A DNA stretch of 64,000 nt from Neotamlana laminarinivorans (GTDB taxonomy: Bacteria; Bacteroidota; Bacteroidia; Flavobacteriales; Flavobacteriaceae). Made by a program: the position numbers and the translations under genes. The notes under the pieces were generated by a model, which searched no databases, was not told the DNA's origin, and worked only from the letters and a program-made list of their open reading frames with translations. Shown one piece after another: positions 8,629 through 18,559 of the stretch (its first letter is position 1; each line of letters opens with the position of its first letter). The stretch is from assembly GCF_020523925.1 (NCBI RefSeq), contig NZ_JAJAPW010000007.1, forward strand, positions 1 through 64,000, read 5' to 3'.

Positions 8629-9228
8629 TTAGCAATTTTTGTATTTATCATGTAAACCTATGTTATTTAATATCATAGGTTTTATTTTTTCTAATCGGGT
8701 TTGCTTGGTAGCTTCACGTTTGGCGCTTTCAATATATTCGCAGTATTCTCGCTGTTTACCAGGAGTTAAGTTTTTAAATGCAGCGTTTAGCTTGTCGTTA
8801 TTGGTTAATTCGGTTTTTAATTCATTAGGAATAGTTACAGTTTTACCTTTGCGCTCAGGTTTAATTTCTTTACCTAATTTTTGGTTTTCAATAGCTTCTT
8901 TCACATAAGCCAGAACAAGTTTTTTGTTAATGTCTTCAAAGGTTTCAAAACGCATTTGTCGTAATGCTTTTGTTTTGTTTTCTTGCGCATTAACCAAAAG
9001 TTTAGATTCGTCTTTTAAAAACACACCATTAAAAAACCAAATACCAAAATGGTTTTTAAAGGCACCTAAACCAATAACATTCTTGCCATTTACCGTGTAA
9101 ACAGGAGCATTCCATTTAATGGTTTCTTCAACTTCTGTAGATAAAATAAGGGTTCTTAAAAGCGTTAAGGCTTCAGAGAAGTTAGCATGACTTTCTATGT
9201 ATTCTTCTACAGATGTTGGTTTTTTCAT
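8629..9228 (-). CDS. YdeI/OmpD-associated family protein (DUF1801-like domain)
   Basis: 199 residues. The N-terminal 110 residues match the DUF1801/YdgG-like fold (EETIKWNAPVYTVNGKNVIG, GIWFFNGVFLKD). The C-terminal part matches the YdeI/OmpD-associated tail (LKTELTNNDKLNAAFKNLTP, KREYCEYIESAKR-like REYCEYIESAKREATKQTR). The biochemical role is unknown. No signal peptide is present, so it is cytoplasmic. It lies 13 bases after the glycine-rich protein gene and is the last gene of a minus-strand group that begins with pepT. Confidence 0.88.
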   Translation of the reverse strand: MKKPTSVEEYIESHANFSEALTLLRTLILSTEVEETIKWNAPVYTVNGKNVIGLGAFKNHFGIWFFNGVFLKDESKLLVNAQENKTKALRQMRFETFEDINKKLVLAYVKEAIENQKLGKEIKPERKGKTVTIPNELKTELTNNDKLNAAFKNLTPGKQREYCEYIESAKREATKQTRLEKIKPMILNNIGLHDKYKNC

Positions 9229-9241
9229 GTTCTAATAAATT

Positions 9242-9958
9242 TTAATCTCCGCAGCCGCTACAACCACCACAACCACTACTGCATCCAGAGTCATCAGAGT
9301 AATCACAACCTGTATCACAGCCATCGTTATTATTGTTTTTACCTTTCTTAAAAATTTGTATTAGAATAAAAATAATAATAATTAATATTATAATGGTAGA
9401 GGAATTATTATTGGCTTGAATAAATAGCGTAGAACAAATTAACCCTAAAACTAATATTGAAATATTTGTTCTAATATTAGAAGAAGGTTTTTTAATTAAC
9501 CAATAGTTATCTAAGTTTATGCGTTTGTAATTTACGTTTAGAAATCTTTTTTTAGTATTTAACCAAATTTTTTCTGGTGGCGACATTCCAAATTCAGTTT
9601 TATAGACATCAAAAGTTAAATTATAACAATTTGAAAATTTATCCTTTTCTTGATTACCTCCTTTAGTTGGGTTGTGATGAATTTCTTTGCCTATTGTTTT
9701 TAAGCAAAAGTCTTTCCAATATGATTTTGTGTATGTAAGATGTAAATGCCATGCTTGATCAACTGCATCGGAAGGTGTGATTTGAGCATTAGAAGCAGCA
9801 CACAAATAAATAAATTTTTTGTATTCTAGAATTACGTTTTGGGCGAAACTTAATGTCCAATTATTATCTCTTGCAAGTCTATGCGTAAAATTAAATGCAG
9901 CATTTTCATCATCTAATTTAAAATCGTTTATTTTTTGCCATAAAACAGTATTTGTCAT
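9242..9958 (-). CDS. Glycine-rich domain protein with membrane segment and Cys/Gly tail
   Basis: 238 residues. The N-terminal half carries the GRDP-like motif DAVDQAWHLHLTYTKSYWKDF (about residues 63-83), a histidine-containing signature of the glycine-rich-domain protein family. A hydrophobic stretch spans about residues 163-205. The last 27 residues are a Gly/Cys/Asp tail with eight cysteines (for example GCSSGCGGCSGCGD). Function is not known; the tail could bind metal or form disulfides. Only one base separates its ATG from the pepT stop codon, so translation is probably coupled to pepT. Confidence 0.75.
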   Translation of the reverse strand: MTNTVLWQKINDFKLDDENAAFNFTHRLARDNNWTLSFAQNVILEYKKFIYLCAASNAQITPSDAVDQAWHLHLTYTKSYWKDFCLKTIGKEIHHNPTKGGNQEKDKFSNCYNLTFDVYKTEFGMSPPEKIWLNTKKRFLNVNYKRINLDNYWLIKKPSSNIRTNISILVLGLICSTLFIQANNNSSTIIILIIIIFILIQIFKKGKNNNNDGCDTGCDYSDDSGCSSGCGGCSGCGD

Positions 9959-9959
9959 T

Positions 9960-11201
9960 TCATGAGTTTTTCAAAGCAGTCAACTCCGCAATTTTACAAA
10001 TAACTTCGGTGGCTTTAATCATACTTTCTACCGGAACATATTCGTAACGTCCATGAAAATTATGTCCGCCAGCAAAAATATTAGGGCATGGTAAACCCAT
10101 ATAGCTTAGTTGAGAACCATCGGTGCCGCCTCGAATAGGTTTAATAATAGGTTCTATATCTATTTGCTTCATGGCTTCTTCGGCAATATTAACAATATGC
10201 ATAACAGGCTCAATTTTTTCCTTCATATTAAAATATTGATCTGTAATAACGGTTTCAATAACTTCTTTACCGTATTGAGAGTTTAGTTCGTTGGTAAGTT
10301 TTACCATAACTTCTTTTCTAGCCTCGAAATGCATTTTATCGTGGTCGCGAATTATGTATTGCAATTTAGTTTCTTCAACATTACCGTTAATATTATGTAG
10401 ATGGAAAAAACCTTGATAATCTTCAGTGTGTTCTGGAGTTTCAATTCTAGGTAATGAGTTTATAAATTCTTGAGCAATGTACATGGAGTTTACCAATTTA
10501 TCTTTGGCATAACCAGGGTGTACAATTTTGCCTTTTACATTTACCACAGCGCTTGCAGCATTAAAATTTTCGTATTCTAATTCGCCAATTTGGCTGCCGT
10601 CCATGGTGTATGCCCAATCGGCTCCAAATTTTTTAACATCAAATTTATGAGCGCCACGACCAATTTCTTCATCTGGAGTAAAGCCAACTCTAATTTTTCC
10701 GTGTTTTATTTCAGGGTGATTAATTAAGTATTCCATAGCCGAAATTATTTCACAAATTCCAGCTTTATCATCGGCACCTAAAAGGGTTGTACCATCTGTT
10801 GTAATTATAGTTTGACCTTTGTATTGTAATAAATCTTCAAAATAATCTGGCGATAATACAATATTTTCAGCTTCATTTAAAACAATGTCTTTGCCATCGT
10901 ATTTTTCAATAATTTGAGGATTTACGTTGGCTCCGGTAAAATCTGGAGACGTATCAAAATGAGAAATAAAACCAATGGTTGGTACCTCGTGTTCCACGTT
11001 ACTTGGTAAGGTTGCCATGATGTAGGCGTTCTCATCAATCTCGACATCTTGCATGCCAATAGTTTTAAGTTCTTCAACAAGTTTATTTGCTAAATCCCAT
11101 TGTTTTTCGGTGCTTGGTGTAGTGTTCGATGTTGGGTCAGATTCGGTATCAACAGTAACGTAACTTATAAAACGTTTTATAATATGGTCTTTTGAAATCA
11201 T
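9960..11201 (-). CDS. pepT: Peptidase T (tripeptide aminopeptidase)
   Basis: 413 residues, full length for the M20B family. It removes the N-terminal residue of tripeptides in the cytoplasm using two zinc ions. Metal and catalytic motifs are all present: HFDTSPD (His81, Asp83), GADDKAG (metal Asp near 143), PDEEIGRGA (catalytic Glu pair near 177) and the C-terminal [10 protein letters not shown] (metal His near 382). It is the first gene of a tight minus-strand set with the glycine-rich and YdeI-like proteins. pyrD is divergent upstream. Confidence 0.96.
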   Translation of the reverse strand: MISKDHIIKRFISYVTVDTESDPTSNTTPSTEKQWDLANKLVEELKTIGMQDVEIDENAYIMATLPSNVEHEVPTIGFISHFDTSPDFTGANVNPQIIEKYDGKDIVLNEAENIVLSPDYFEDLLQYKGQTIITTDGTTLLGADDKAGICEIISAMEYLINHPEIKHGKIRVGFTPDEEIGRGAHKFDVKKFGADWAYTMDGSQIGELEYENFNAASAVVNVKGKIVHPGYAKDKLVNSMYIAQEFINSLPRIETPEHTEDYQGFFHLHNINGNVEETKLQYIIRDHDKMHFEARKEVMVKLTNELNSQYGKEVIETVITDQYFNMKEKIEPVMHIVNIAEEAMKQIDIEPIIKPIRGGTDGSQLSYMGLPCPNIFAGGHNFHGRYEYVPVESMIKATEVICKIAELTALKNS

Positions 11202-11286
11202 GCTGTTTTTAGATTGGGTTCTGAGTAGAAATTATCAGTTATTTTCGAACTACTAAAATACAATTATTAATTTTTTGTGTTTAGTA

Positions 11287-11318
11287 ATTGGTTGATTTTT
11301 TATTTACACTTACTTTTG
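11287..11318 (+). promoter_or_regulatory. Likely pyrD promoter
   Basis: ATTG at 11287-11290 (near-consensus -33), a 20-base spacer and TACTTTTG at 11311-11318 (-7 consensus TAnnTTTG). The predicted transcript starts about ten bases before the pyrD ATG at 11333, giving a very short leader. Confidence 0.55.
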
Positions 11319-11332
11319 CACAAACCATACAG

Positions 11333-12367
11333 ATGTACAAACAATTACTTCGTCCGTTATTTTTTCAATTCGATCCAGAAAAAATTCATCATTTTACCTT
11401 TTCGTTAATAAAATCGACCTCTAAAATACCGGGTATTCCTTCACTTTTTAAAAGTTTATATGTTATAGAAGATGAGCGATTAGAACGCGAATTGTTTGGA
11501 TTGAAATTTAAAAACCCTGTTGGGTTGGCAGCGGGTTTCGATAAAAACGCAGTGTTGTACAACGAATTAGCGAATTTTGGTTTTGGTTTTATTGAAATTG
11601 GTACGGTAACCCCAAAAGGACAAGCTGGAAATCCTAAAAAACGATTATTTAGGCTAAAGGATGATAAAGGTATTATTAACCGAATGGGGTTTAATAACGA
11701 AGGATTAGAAGCCGCTATTTCTCAACTAAAAAAGAATAAGGGTAAATTAATTATTGGTGGAAATATTGGTAAAAATACCCAAACAAAACCCGAAGATTAT
11801 ACCAAAGATTATTTAGAGTGTTTTAATGCATTACATCCTTACGTTGATTATTTTGTACTTAATGTAAGCTGCCCAAATGTTGGTAGTCATGCTAAATTAA
11901 ACGATAAAGATTATTTAGAAGAATTAATTGCAGCTGTACAAAAAGCAAACAATACGTTTAATGTGCAAAAACCTATTTTATTAAAAATTGCACCCGATTT
12001 AAACAATAATCAATTAGATGAAATTGTTGATTTAGTTAAAGAAACTAATCTTGATGGTGTGATTGCTAGTAATACATCTACAGATAGAAGTCATTTAAAA
12101 GCTTCAAAGGAGCGATTAGAAGAAATTGGTAATGGCGGTTTAAGCGGACAACCTATTAAGGATAAAAGTACGAGTGTAATTAAATACCTTTCAGAAAAAA
12201 GTAATAAGTCTTTTCCAATAATTGGAGTTGGCGGTATTCATTCTGCTAACGATGCTCTAGAAAAAATTGAAGCTGGTGCCGATTTAGTTCAAATTTATAC
12301 CGGCTTTATTTACGAAGGACCAAGTTTAATAAAGCAAATAAATAAGGCAATATTAAAATCTATTTAA
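11333..12367 (+). CDS. pyrD: Quinone-dependent (class 2) dihydroorotate dehydrogenase
   Basis: 344 residues from ATG 11333; an upstream TTG at 11288 overlaps the promoter and is rejected. It oxidises dihydroorotate to orotate in pyrimidine synthesis and feeds electrons to quinone at the membrane. The class 2 N-terminal extension ([19 protein letters not shown]) and FMN-binding AAGFDKNA and [12 protein letters not shown] segments are present. The active-site loop reads NVSCPNV: Cys180 stands where class 2 enzymes usually have the catalytic Ser, as in class 1 enzymes. It overlaps the convergent protease gene by eight bases. Confidence 0.94.
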   Translation: MYKQLLRPLFFQFDPEKIHHFTFSLIKSTSKIPGIPSLFKSLYVIEDERLERELFGLKFKNPVGLAAGFDKNAVLYNELANFGFGFIEIGTVTPKGQAGNPKKRLFRLKDDKGIINRMGFNNEGLEAAISQLKKNKGKLIIGGNIGKNTQTKPEDYTKDYLECFNALHPYVDYFVLNVSCPNVGSHAKLNDKDYLEELIAAVQKANNTFNVQKPILLKIAPDLNNNQLDEIVDLVKETNLDGVIASNTSTDRSHLKASKERLEEIGNGGLSGQPIKDKSTSVIKYLSEKSNKSFPIIGVGGIHSANDALEKIEAGADLVQIYTGFIYEGPSLIKQINKAILKSI

Positions 12368-13529
12368 TGAATTTTTTAACCACGCTGTTATTTTCATCTT
12401 TTAATGAAATTAAATAGCTGCCTTTAGGTAAGTTGTTTACATCAATTTCGGTTGTAGTTGTTTCTCCTTGGCGTAATATTTGTCCTTGTAAATTTGATAT
12501 TCTGTATGTCACAGCATTCTCAAAAGTAGATAAATTAAAGCTAATTTTACCTCCAGTTACCGGGTTTGGGTAAATTTTAATTTCAGATAAAATATTAGTG
12601 TTGTTTAAATCGGAATAATCTGTAGAAAAATTTTCTTTAACCAATTTATAGTATGCGTATATTCTTGAAAATTGTTGGCTTGTGAATGATGCTCTACATG
12701 ATTTAGGAGAATAAGACATAATATTTTCCACATCTGGAGAGTAAAAATCTCCATTAGCATCAGTTATGCTAGCTATGTATTTACAATTATCATCAACATT
12801 ATCATAAGATAAGCCTGGATCAGCAGGCGTATCACATATGCCATCACCATCGGTATCACAGTTGCTTCCATCTACTAATTCAGTTGTACTTCCATTGTCA
12901 CTCCAGCCATGAGTGTGAACTAGAGAAAAAACATGACCAATTTCATGAGCCAAAGAGGTTGTATTTATTGCACAACTCGTTTTCATAGCTATAATGTTTA
13001 AGCGCTCTTCGGTATATCCACAAATACTTTCACCTGAAACATTTTCTAAATTATCAATAAAATAAATGTTTATTGCATTATTTGTATAATTGTTAGAAAG
13101 GAGCTTATATTCATCACCTTTTTTATAATGGTATAAGTCATCATTATTTATGTAATTAATACCGCCATACAAATAAAAACTCATAGCAGCTTCTTTATAA
13201 ATATCGTTTAAATTTTCTATGGCTTCATTTAAATCTTTTACAGTAAATTCAGAAGATCCATTGGACATTCTAATAATGTGTGCCTTAATAGGTATGTAAT
13301 TTAAATCAGAAGTTTTATCTAAGTTACCTTTGGCTGTTTTGATATTGTATTCAGTTTCAAAGCTTTTTAACTGAGGTTTTAAACTATTATAGTAATTTAC
13401 ACGTTCTTTGGAAGTAGTTGTTCCGCAAAACAAATCATTTTGTGCTTTTACAATAAAAAAACTCAGAGCTAAAATAAGCGAACAAAATATGTTTCGTGTA
13501 TTAATGTATGATGTTTTGGGACGTTGCAT
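12360..13529 (-). CDS. Secreted M43-like zinc metalloprotease with T9SS type A sorting domain
   Basis: 389 residues. A signal peptide ends near VKAQ (residue 30). The zinc site is [16 protein letters not shown] (HExxHxxxxxH, about residues 191-206) with a Met-turn NIMSYSP near residue 275, as in pappalysin-type M43/metzincin proteases. Between them lies an Asp-rich [10 protein letters not shown] loop that may bind calcium. The C-terminal 80 residues are a type A T9SS sorting domain ([13 protein letters not shown] ... [15 protein letters not shown] ... VVKKFIK). It should be secreted across the outer membrane. Substrate unknown. Tail-to-tail overlap with pyrD. Confidence 0.9.
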   Translation of the reverse strand: MQRPKTSYINTRNIFCSLILALSFFIVKAQNDLFCGTTTSKERVNYYNSLKPQLKSFETEYNIKTAKGNLDKTSDLNYIPIKAHIIRMSNGSSEFTVKDLNEAIENLNDIYKEAAMSFYLYGGINYINNDDLYHYKKGDEYKLLSNNYTNNAINIYFIDNLENVSGESICGYTEERLNIIAMKTSCAINTTSLAHEIGHVFSLVHTHGWSDNGSTTELVDGSNCDTDGDGICDTPADPGLSYDNVDDNCKYIASITDANGDFYSPDVENIMSYSPKSCRASFTSQQFSRIYAYYKLVKENFSTDYSDLNNTNILSEIKIYPNPVTGGKISFNLSTFENAVTYRISNLQGQILRQGETTTTEIDVNNLPKGSYLISLKDENNSVVKKFIK

Positions 13530-13789
13530 ATAACAAATGTAGAAGCAACTAGAAGTGAGCCCAAAAAAAGACGATAAAACAATAAATTATTCGTTTAAAG
13601 TGTTAAGGGTTAACTTTTTAAGTTAAAATACATTAACATATTAGTGTAATTTTTGTTAAAAAAATATTAATATAACATATATATGAGGTTATAATAATAA
13701 ATATGTAAATTTTATGAAAACCACATATTTATGAAATTTATGTTTTATGAACTTTATGCTGTATATTTAAAAACTTTTTTTAGGATTTA

Positions 13790-14653
13790 ATGACTGATAA
13801 TATCAAAATAATTGAATGTCCTCGCGATGCTATGCAAGGTATAAAAGCCTTTATTCCAACCGAGAAGAAAGTGCAATACATACAGTCGTTGTTGCGGGTA
13901 GGTTTCGATACTATAGATTTTGGAAGTTTTGTATCGCCTAAAGCCATTCCTCAAATGGTTGATACGGCCGAAGTTTTATCTCAATTAAACTTAGAAAATA
14001 CAACAAGTAAGTTGCTAGCCATTGTTGCCAATGTTAGGGGAGCTCAAGATGCTTCAAAGCACAAAGCTATTAATTATTTAGGATATCCGTTTTCAATATC
14101 AGAAAACTTTCAAATGCGCAATACGCATAAAACAATATCACAATCGGTCGATACACTAAAGGAAATTTTAAATATTGCAGTAAAAACCAACAAAGAAGTT
14201 GTAGTTTATATATCTATGGGGTTTGGTAACCCTTACGGCGATCCTTGGAATGTTGATATTGTTGGCGAGTGGACTGAAAAATTAGCCAAAATGGGTGTAA
14301 ATACTATTTCATTAAGCGATACCATTGGTAATTCTACACCAGAAACTATTAGTTATTTGTTTTCAAACTTAATTCCCAAATATAAAAATATTGAGTTTGG
14401 TGCACATTTGCATACCTCGCCGAATTCATGGCACGAAAAAGTTGATGCAGCTTATAGCGCCGGCTGTTTGCGTTTTGATGGCGCTATTAAGGGCTACGGT
14501 GGCTGCCCAATGGCCAAAGATGAACTTACCGGAAATATGCCTACCGAAAAACTATTATCTTACTTCACAGCAAAACATGTGAATAATTTAGATGCTATGA
14601 GTTTTGAAAGCGCTTACAACGAGGCGCTGAAAATTTTTAATAATTATCATTAA
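13790..14653 (+). CDS. Hydroxymethylglutaryl-CoA lyase family protein
   Basis: 287 residues. HMG-CoA lyase splits HMG-CoA into acetoacetate and acetyl-CoA in leucine breakdown. Seen here: ECPRDAMQ near residue 9 (catalytic Arg-Asp), the metal-binding AHLHTSPNSW motif near residue 205, and GYGGCPMAKDELTGN near 238, which matches the family signature with its catalytic Cys. The start ATG 13790 follows an AT-rich 260-base gap that includes an inverted repeat (TTAACT...AGTTAA at 13611-13627). It is a single gene, with no other leucine-pathway gene beside it. Confidence 0.9.
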   Translation: MTDNIKIIECPRDAMQGIKAFIPTEKKVQYIQSLLRVGFDTIDFGSFVSPKAIPQMVDTAEVLSQLNLENTTSKLLAIVANVRGAQDASKHKAINYLGYPFSISENFQMRNTHKTISQSVDTLKEILNIAVKTNKEVVVYISMGFGNPYGDPWNVDIVGEWTEKLAKMGVNTISLSDTIGNSTPETISYLFSNLIPKYKNIEFGAHLHTSPNSWHEKVDAAYSAGCLRFDGAIKGYGGCPMAKDELTGNMPTEKLLSYFTAKHVNNLDAMSFESAYNEALKIFNNYH

Positions 14654-14700
14654 ATTAACATTTTTTTAAGATTATTCTTTTTTAATCAAGAGTTGGATAT

Positions 14701-14708
14701 TATATTTG
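14701..14708 (+). promoter_or_regulatory. -7 element of the DUF4856/imelysin group
   Basis: TATATTTG at 14701-14708 matches the -7 consensus, 38 bases before the DUF4856 start codon. At the -33 position lies AAGATTATTCTT (14668-14679), a short AAGA...TCTT inverted repeat resembling the larger palindrome at 24824-24848. Confidence 0.5.
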
Positions 14709-14745
14709 CGCCAAACTATTTTAAATTAATCTAAATAAACAAAAA

Positions 14746-15945
14746 ATGAAAAAGATTGTTTTAAGTGCTCTTGTTATGGGGAGTTTTTTTGTATCCTGTT
14801 CTAGCGACGATAATGGAGGAGATTCTGGAGTAGTAGCTCCTGCATCTTATTCTTTTACTAGAGACGGTGAACCTACAGTAGATTTTAATGGGCAAACCAC
14901 TAGAATTTTAATGGGAGAAGAGTTTTTATCGGCTCTAACCGAAACTAGTAATTCCGAAGCGGTTTTAGATGCTATGTTTGCACATGCCGAAGGAGAAAGC
15001 GATTTTAGTGATGCCGATTTAAATGCATCAGATAAAAGTATTAGAAGTAAAACAGCTGCATCAACCGATTATTTTTCTGCAAATACAACAGATGCAAGCG
15101 CTATTAAAGCAGAGTTCGACTCTTGGATTGCAGCACAAGTTGATGAAGTTTTCCCTAACTGGGATACAGATGCTGTTTCAGGAACTGCGGGTAAAATTCA
15201 AGAAGCTGGTGGTGGTTCTACAAGATATGTAAACGCAAAAGGTTTAGAGTATAATCAGGCAATTAATAAAGGTTTAATAGGAGCTTTAATGGTCGATCAA
15301 GCTTTAAACAACTATTTAAGTCCTGCGGTTTTAGATGCAGGATCAAATGTAGCAGATAATGATGCCGATGTTGTTGCCGATGGAAAATCGTATACAAACA
15401 TGGAGCATAAATGGGACGAAGCTTACGGTTATGTTTATGGATTAAATGCTGATGCTACAAACCCAAATGCAGATTTAGGTGCAGATAGTTTCTTAAATAA
15501 ATATATTGGTAGAGTAGAAGATGATGACGATTTTGCAGGTATTGCAGACGAAATTTACGAAGCTTTTAAATTAGGAAGAGCAGCAATTGTAGCTAAAAAT
15601 TACGATGTAAGAGATGCTCAAGCCGAAGTTATTAAAGAAAAGTTATCTGAAGTAATTGGTGTAAGAGCTGTTTATTACTTATTACAAGGAAAATTAAATT
15701 TAGGTGTAGATTATGCTTCTGCATTTCACGATTTATCTGAAGGTTTTGGTTTTGTTTATAGCTTACAGTTTACAAGACAACCAAATTCAGACGAGCCATA
15801 TTTTACTAAAGCCGAAGTAGATGCTTTTATTGCAACCTTAACAGATGGTAATGGTTTCTGGGACATTTCTACAGACGATTTAGATGCTATGGCTACAGAA
15901 ATAGCCTCTCGTTTTAACTTCACAACAGAGCAAGCTGGAAGTTAA
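14746..15945 (+). CDS. DUF4856 domain lipoprotein
   Basis: 399 residues with a lipoprotein signal peptide (lipobox SFFVSC, Cys19) followed by SSDDNGG, typical of surface or periplasmic lipoproteins in this group. The body matches DUF4856 (YSFTRDGEPTVDFNGQT near the N-terminus, KGLEYNQAINKGLIGALMVDQ in the middle, EHKWDEAYGYVYG). The helical EHKWDEAYGY region is reminiscent of iron-binding imelysin-like helices, but the function is not known. It is regularly found next to imelysins, as here, which suggests a role in iron or heme handling. It has its own promoter and terminator. Confidence 0.9.
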   Translation: MKKIVLSALVMGSFFVSCSSDDNGGDSGVVAPASYSFTRDGEPTVDFNGQTTRILMGEEFLSALTETSNSEAVLDAMFAHAEGESDFSDADLNASDKSIRSKTAASTDYFSANTTDASAIKAEFDSWIAAQVDEVFPNWDTDAVSGTAGKIQEAGGGSTRYVNAKGLEYNQAINKGLIGALMVDQALNNYLSPAVLDAGSNVADNDADVVADGKSYTNMEHKWDEAYGYVYGLNADATNPNADLGADSFLNKYIGRVEDDDDFAGIADEIYEAFKLGRAAIVAKNYDVRDAQAEVIKEKLSEVIGVRAVYYLLQGKLNLGVDYASAFHDLSEGFGFVYSLQFTRQPNSDEPYFTKAEVDAFIATLTDGNGFWDISTDDLDAMATEIASRFNFTTEQAGS

Positions 15946-15973
15946 TTCACACATACATTATTAATTTAGTTTT

Positions 15974-16012
15974 TTAAGTTGCTGTTGTATTAATTTACAA
16001 TGGCAACTTTTA
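15974..16012 (+). terminator. Terminator after the DUF4856 gene
   Basis: AAGTTGCTGTTGTA (15976-15989) pairs with TACAATGGCAACTT (15996-16009) with two G-T pairs and a 6-base loop, followed by TTTTAG. It overlaps the upstream side of the next promoter. Confidence 0.75.
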
Positions 16013-16013
16013 G

Positions 16014-16021
16014 TATTTTTG
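16014..16021 (+). promoter_or_regulatory. -7 element for the first imelysin gene
   Basis: TATTTTTG at 16014-16021 matches TAnnTTTG and lies 15 bases before the imelysin ATG, so the leader would be about ten bases. No good -33 motif is visible because that position lies in the preceding terminator. Confidence 0.45.
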
Positions 16022-16036
16022 TAAAAAAAAATAAAA

Positions 16037-17128
16037 ATGAAAAAAATTATTCTAGGAACTATAATTATTGGCTTTATTATAGCTTGTAGTTCTTCTTCAT
16101 CTGGTGGCAGTGGTGGAACTACCGATAATTACGACAGAAGCGCACTTCTTGTAAATTTAGCCGATAATATCATTATTCCGGCTTTTCAAGATTTAGAAAC
16201 CGAGCTTTCGGCACTAACAGAAGCTAAAAACAATTTTGTAGCTACACCAAATCAAGCCAATTTAGAGGCTTTAAGAGCATCTTGGTTAACTGCTTACACA
16301 GCATGGCAGTATGTTGAAATGTTTAATATTGGTGAAGCAGAAACGGTACTTTATGGTTTCCAAATGAATATTTACCCAACAAATATTGACGATATATCTG
16401 CAAATATAAATTCTGGTTCTTACGATTTAACACATACAAATAACAACGATGCCGTTGGTTTTCCTGCTGTAGATTATATGATATATGGTTTAGCCGATAA
16501 CGACACCGATATATTAACGTTTTACCAAAGTGAAAACTATACAAGTTATCTTTCAGATTTAATAGATCAAATGGAAAGCTTAACATCAAGTGTTTTAACA
16601 AACTGGAATAGTTCTTACCGAAATACTTTTGTAAGCCAAACAGGAAATACGGCAACAAGCTCTTTAAATAAATTTACAAACGATTTTATTTATTATTTCG
16701 AAAAAGGATTAAGATTGAATAAATTTGGGACTCCAGCAGGTGTTTTTTCTACAGATCCTTTACCAGAAACAGTTGAAGCATTATATGCCAAAGCATTTTC
16801 AAAAGATTTGGCTTTAGAAGCTTTAAGTGCTGTTGAAGCTGTTTTTTATGGCGATGCCTTTTCAGGAAGTGGTTCTGGTGAAAGTTTTGAAAGCTATTTA
16901 ATTAGCTTAGATAGAGCAGATTTAGTAACCGAAATTGCAACGAAGTTTGAAGATGCCAGAGAAAAAATTGAAGCTTTAGATGATAGTTTTTACGATCAAA
17001 TAAATACAGATAATACAAAAATGACTGAAGCTTATGATGCATTACAGTTATTGGTAGTATCTTTTAAAGTTGATATGTTACAAGCCTTCAATATTAGCGT
17101 TGATTATCGTGATAACGATGGCGATTAA
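16037..17128 (+). CDS. Imelysin family lipoprotein (motif altered)
   Basis: 363 residues with lipobox GFIIACSSS (Cys17). The two-domain helical imelysin fold is indicated by ASWLTAYTAWQYVEMFNIG near residue 80 and the paired C-terminal half ending FNISVDYRDNDGD. Imelysins are periplasmic or surface proteins linked to iron or heme uptake. The family's GxHxxE motif is here GFPAVDYMIYG (near residue 140): His is replaced by Pro and Glu by Asp, so metal binding at that site is doubtful. It lies between a DUF4856 lipoprotein and an HTTM gene and has a terminator right after it. Confidence 0.9.
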   Translation: MKKIILGTIIIGFIIACSSSSSGGSGGTTDNYDRSALLVNLADNIIIPAFQDLETELSALTEAKNNFVATPNQANLEALRASWLTAYTAWQYVEMFNIGEAETVLYGFQMNIYPTNIDDISANINSGSYDLTHTNNNDAVGFPAVDYMIYGLADNDTDILTFYQSENYTSYLSDLIDQMESLTSSVLTNWNSSYRNTFVSQTGNTATSSLNKFTNDFIYYFEKGLRLNKFGTPAGVFSTDPLPETVEALYAKAFSKDLALEALSAVEAVFYGDAFSGSGSGESFESYLISLDRADLVTEIATKFEDAREKIEALDDSFYDQINTDNTKMTEAYDALQLLVVSFKVDMLQAFNISVDYRDNDGD

Positions 17129-17147
17129 TTTTTAAAATATTTTAATT

Positions 17148-17177
17148 AAAGGTTGCTTAAAAGCAACCTTTTTTTTG
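17148..17177 (+). terminator. Terminator after the first imelysin gene
   Basis: AAAGGTTGCTT (17148-17158) pairs with AAGCAACCTTT (17161-17171), leaving a very tight loop, followed by a T run. It ends within ten bases of the HTTM start codon, so it can also act as an attenuator. Confidence 0.88.
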
Positions 17178-17182
17178 TTAAA

Positions 17183-18559
17183 ATGAACATGAGTTTAAGC
17201 TCGTATTTAAATAAAAAAACAAATGCAGCACCATTAGCAGTTTTTAGAATTGCTTTTGGCATCATGATGTGTTTAAGTATGGTTCGTTTTTCGTATCATG
17301 GTTGGATAGAAACCCTTTATTTGCAGCCTAAATTTCATTTCTCTTATTATGGTTTTTCTTGGGTTAAACCAATTGGTAATTACACCTATTTACTTTTTGT
17401 AATTTGTGGTTTATCAGCGTTATGTGTTGCCGTTGGGTTAAAATATAGGTTGGCCATTATTACCTTTTTCTTAAGTTTTACTTATATCGAGTTAATGGAT
17501 AAAACCAGCTACTTAAACCATTATTACTTTATAAGTTTATTAAGTTTTTTAATGATTTTTTTACCGGCAAGTACATACTTTTCGGTGGATAATTTAATTC
17601 GAAAAAAGACTTTTAAAAACGTTCCTAAATGGAGTATAGATAGTATAAAATTACTACTCGGAATCGTTTATTTTTATGCTGGTTTAGCAAAATTAAATTC
17701 CGATTGGTTATTTAGAGCTCAACCTCTAAAAATATGGTTGCCTTCAAAATACGATTTACCCATTATAGGCGATACATTAATGCACCAAACTTGGTTTCAT
17801 TATGTTATGAGTTGGAGTGGTATGTTGTACGATTTATGTATTCCTTTTTTATTGCTTTATCGTAAAACCAGAATATACGCTTTTATTTTAGTGGTGTTTT
17901 TTCATGTGTTTACACGAGTTTTATTTCCCATTGGTATGTTTCCGTTTATCATGATTGTAAGTTCATTAATATTTTTTGAGTCGGACTTTCATCAGAAAAT
18001 AATAAATTTTTTAAAACGTGTTTTAAATAAGCTCTCATTTAGTTCTAAACAAGTACCTCATTTAAAAATCTACGATTATTGTGCTATAAAAATTAAAAAA
18101 GCAACGCTAACTATTGTTGGGCTGTTTTTTATACTGCAATTAGCAATACCATTTCGTTATTTGCTTTATCCTGGAGAATTATTCTGGACCGAAGAAGGTT
18201 ACCGTTTTTCGTGGCGCGTTATGCTTATGGAAAAAATGGGAATTGCTACTTTTAAAATAGTTAACGCAGAAACAGGCGACTTTTTTTATGTTGATAATAG
18301 CGATTTTTTAACACCATTCCAAGAAAAGCAAATGAGCTTTCAACCCGATTTTATTTTAGAGTACGCACATTATTTAGGCGATCATTTTACATCTCAAGGT
18401 CATAAAAATGTACAAGTATTTGTAGATAGTTATGTGGCACTTAATGGACGTTTAAGTAAGCCGTTTATTGATAAAACCGTAAATTTGTACGCCCAAAAAG
18501 AATCGTTTAAATCAAAATTTTGGATATTACCTTTTAAAGATGACATTAAAGGACTTTAA
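17183..18559 (+). CDS. HTTM domain membrane protein (vitamin K carboxylase-like)
   Basis: 458 residues from ATG 17183 (ATG 17189 also possible); a TTG at 17153 is inside the terminator and is rejected. The first 290 residues hold about eight hydrophobic helices and match the HTTM/vitamin K-dependent gamma-carboxylase membrane domain: PLAVFRIAFGIMMCLSM at the N-terminus, MDKTSYLNHYYFISLLSF and YFYAGLAKLNSDWLF with the conserved KxN. The C-terminal 150 residues are soluble. The substrate in these gene clusters is unknown. Its last 20 bases overlap the following TonB receptor gene, so translation is probably coupled. Confidence 0.88.
   Translation: MNMSLSSYLNKKTNAAPLAVFRIAFGIMMCLSMVRFSYHGWIETLYLQPKFHFSYYGFSWVKPIGNYTYLLFVICGLSALCVAVGLKYRLAIITFFLSFTYIELMDKTSYLNHYYFISLLSFLMIFLPASTYFSVDNLIRKKTFKNVPKWSIDSIKLLLGIVYFYAGLAKLNSDWLFRAQPLKIWLPSKYDLPIIGDTLMHQTWFHYVMSWSGMLYDLCIPFLLLYRKTRIYAFILVVFFHVFTRVLFPIGMFPFIMIVSSLIFFESDFHQKIINFLKRVLNKLSFSSKQVPHLKIYDYCAIKIKKATLTIVGLFFILQLAIPFRYLLYPGELFWTEEGYRFSWRVMLMEKMGIATFKIVNAETGDFFYVDNSDFLTPFQEKQMSFQPDFILEYAHYLGDHFTSQGHKNVQVFVDSYVALNGRLSKPFIDKTVNLYAQKESFKSKFWILPFKDDIKGL

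Noticed and set aside
8639-8908. 89-codon frame on the plus strand
   Set aside because: It is fully antisense to the YdeI-like gene and its composition follows that gene's codons.
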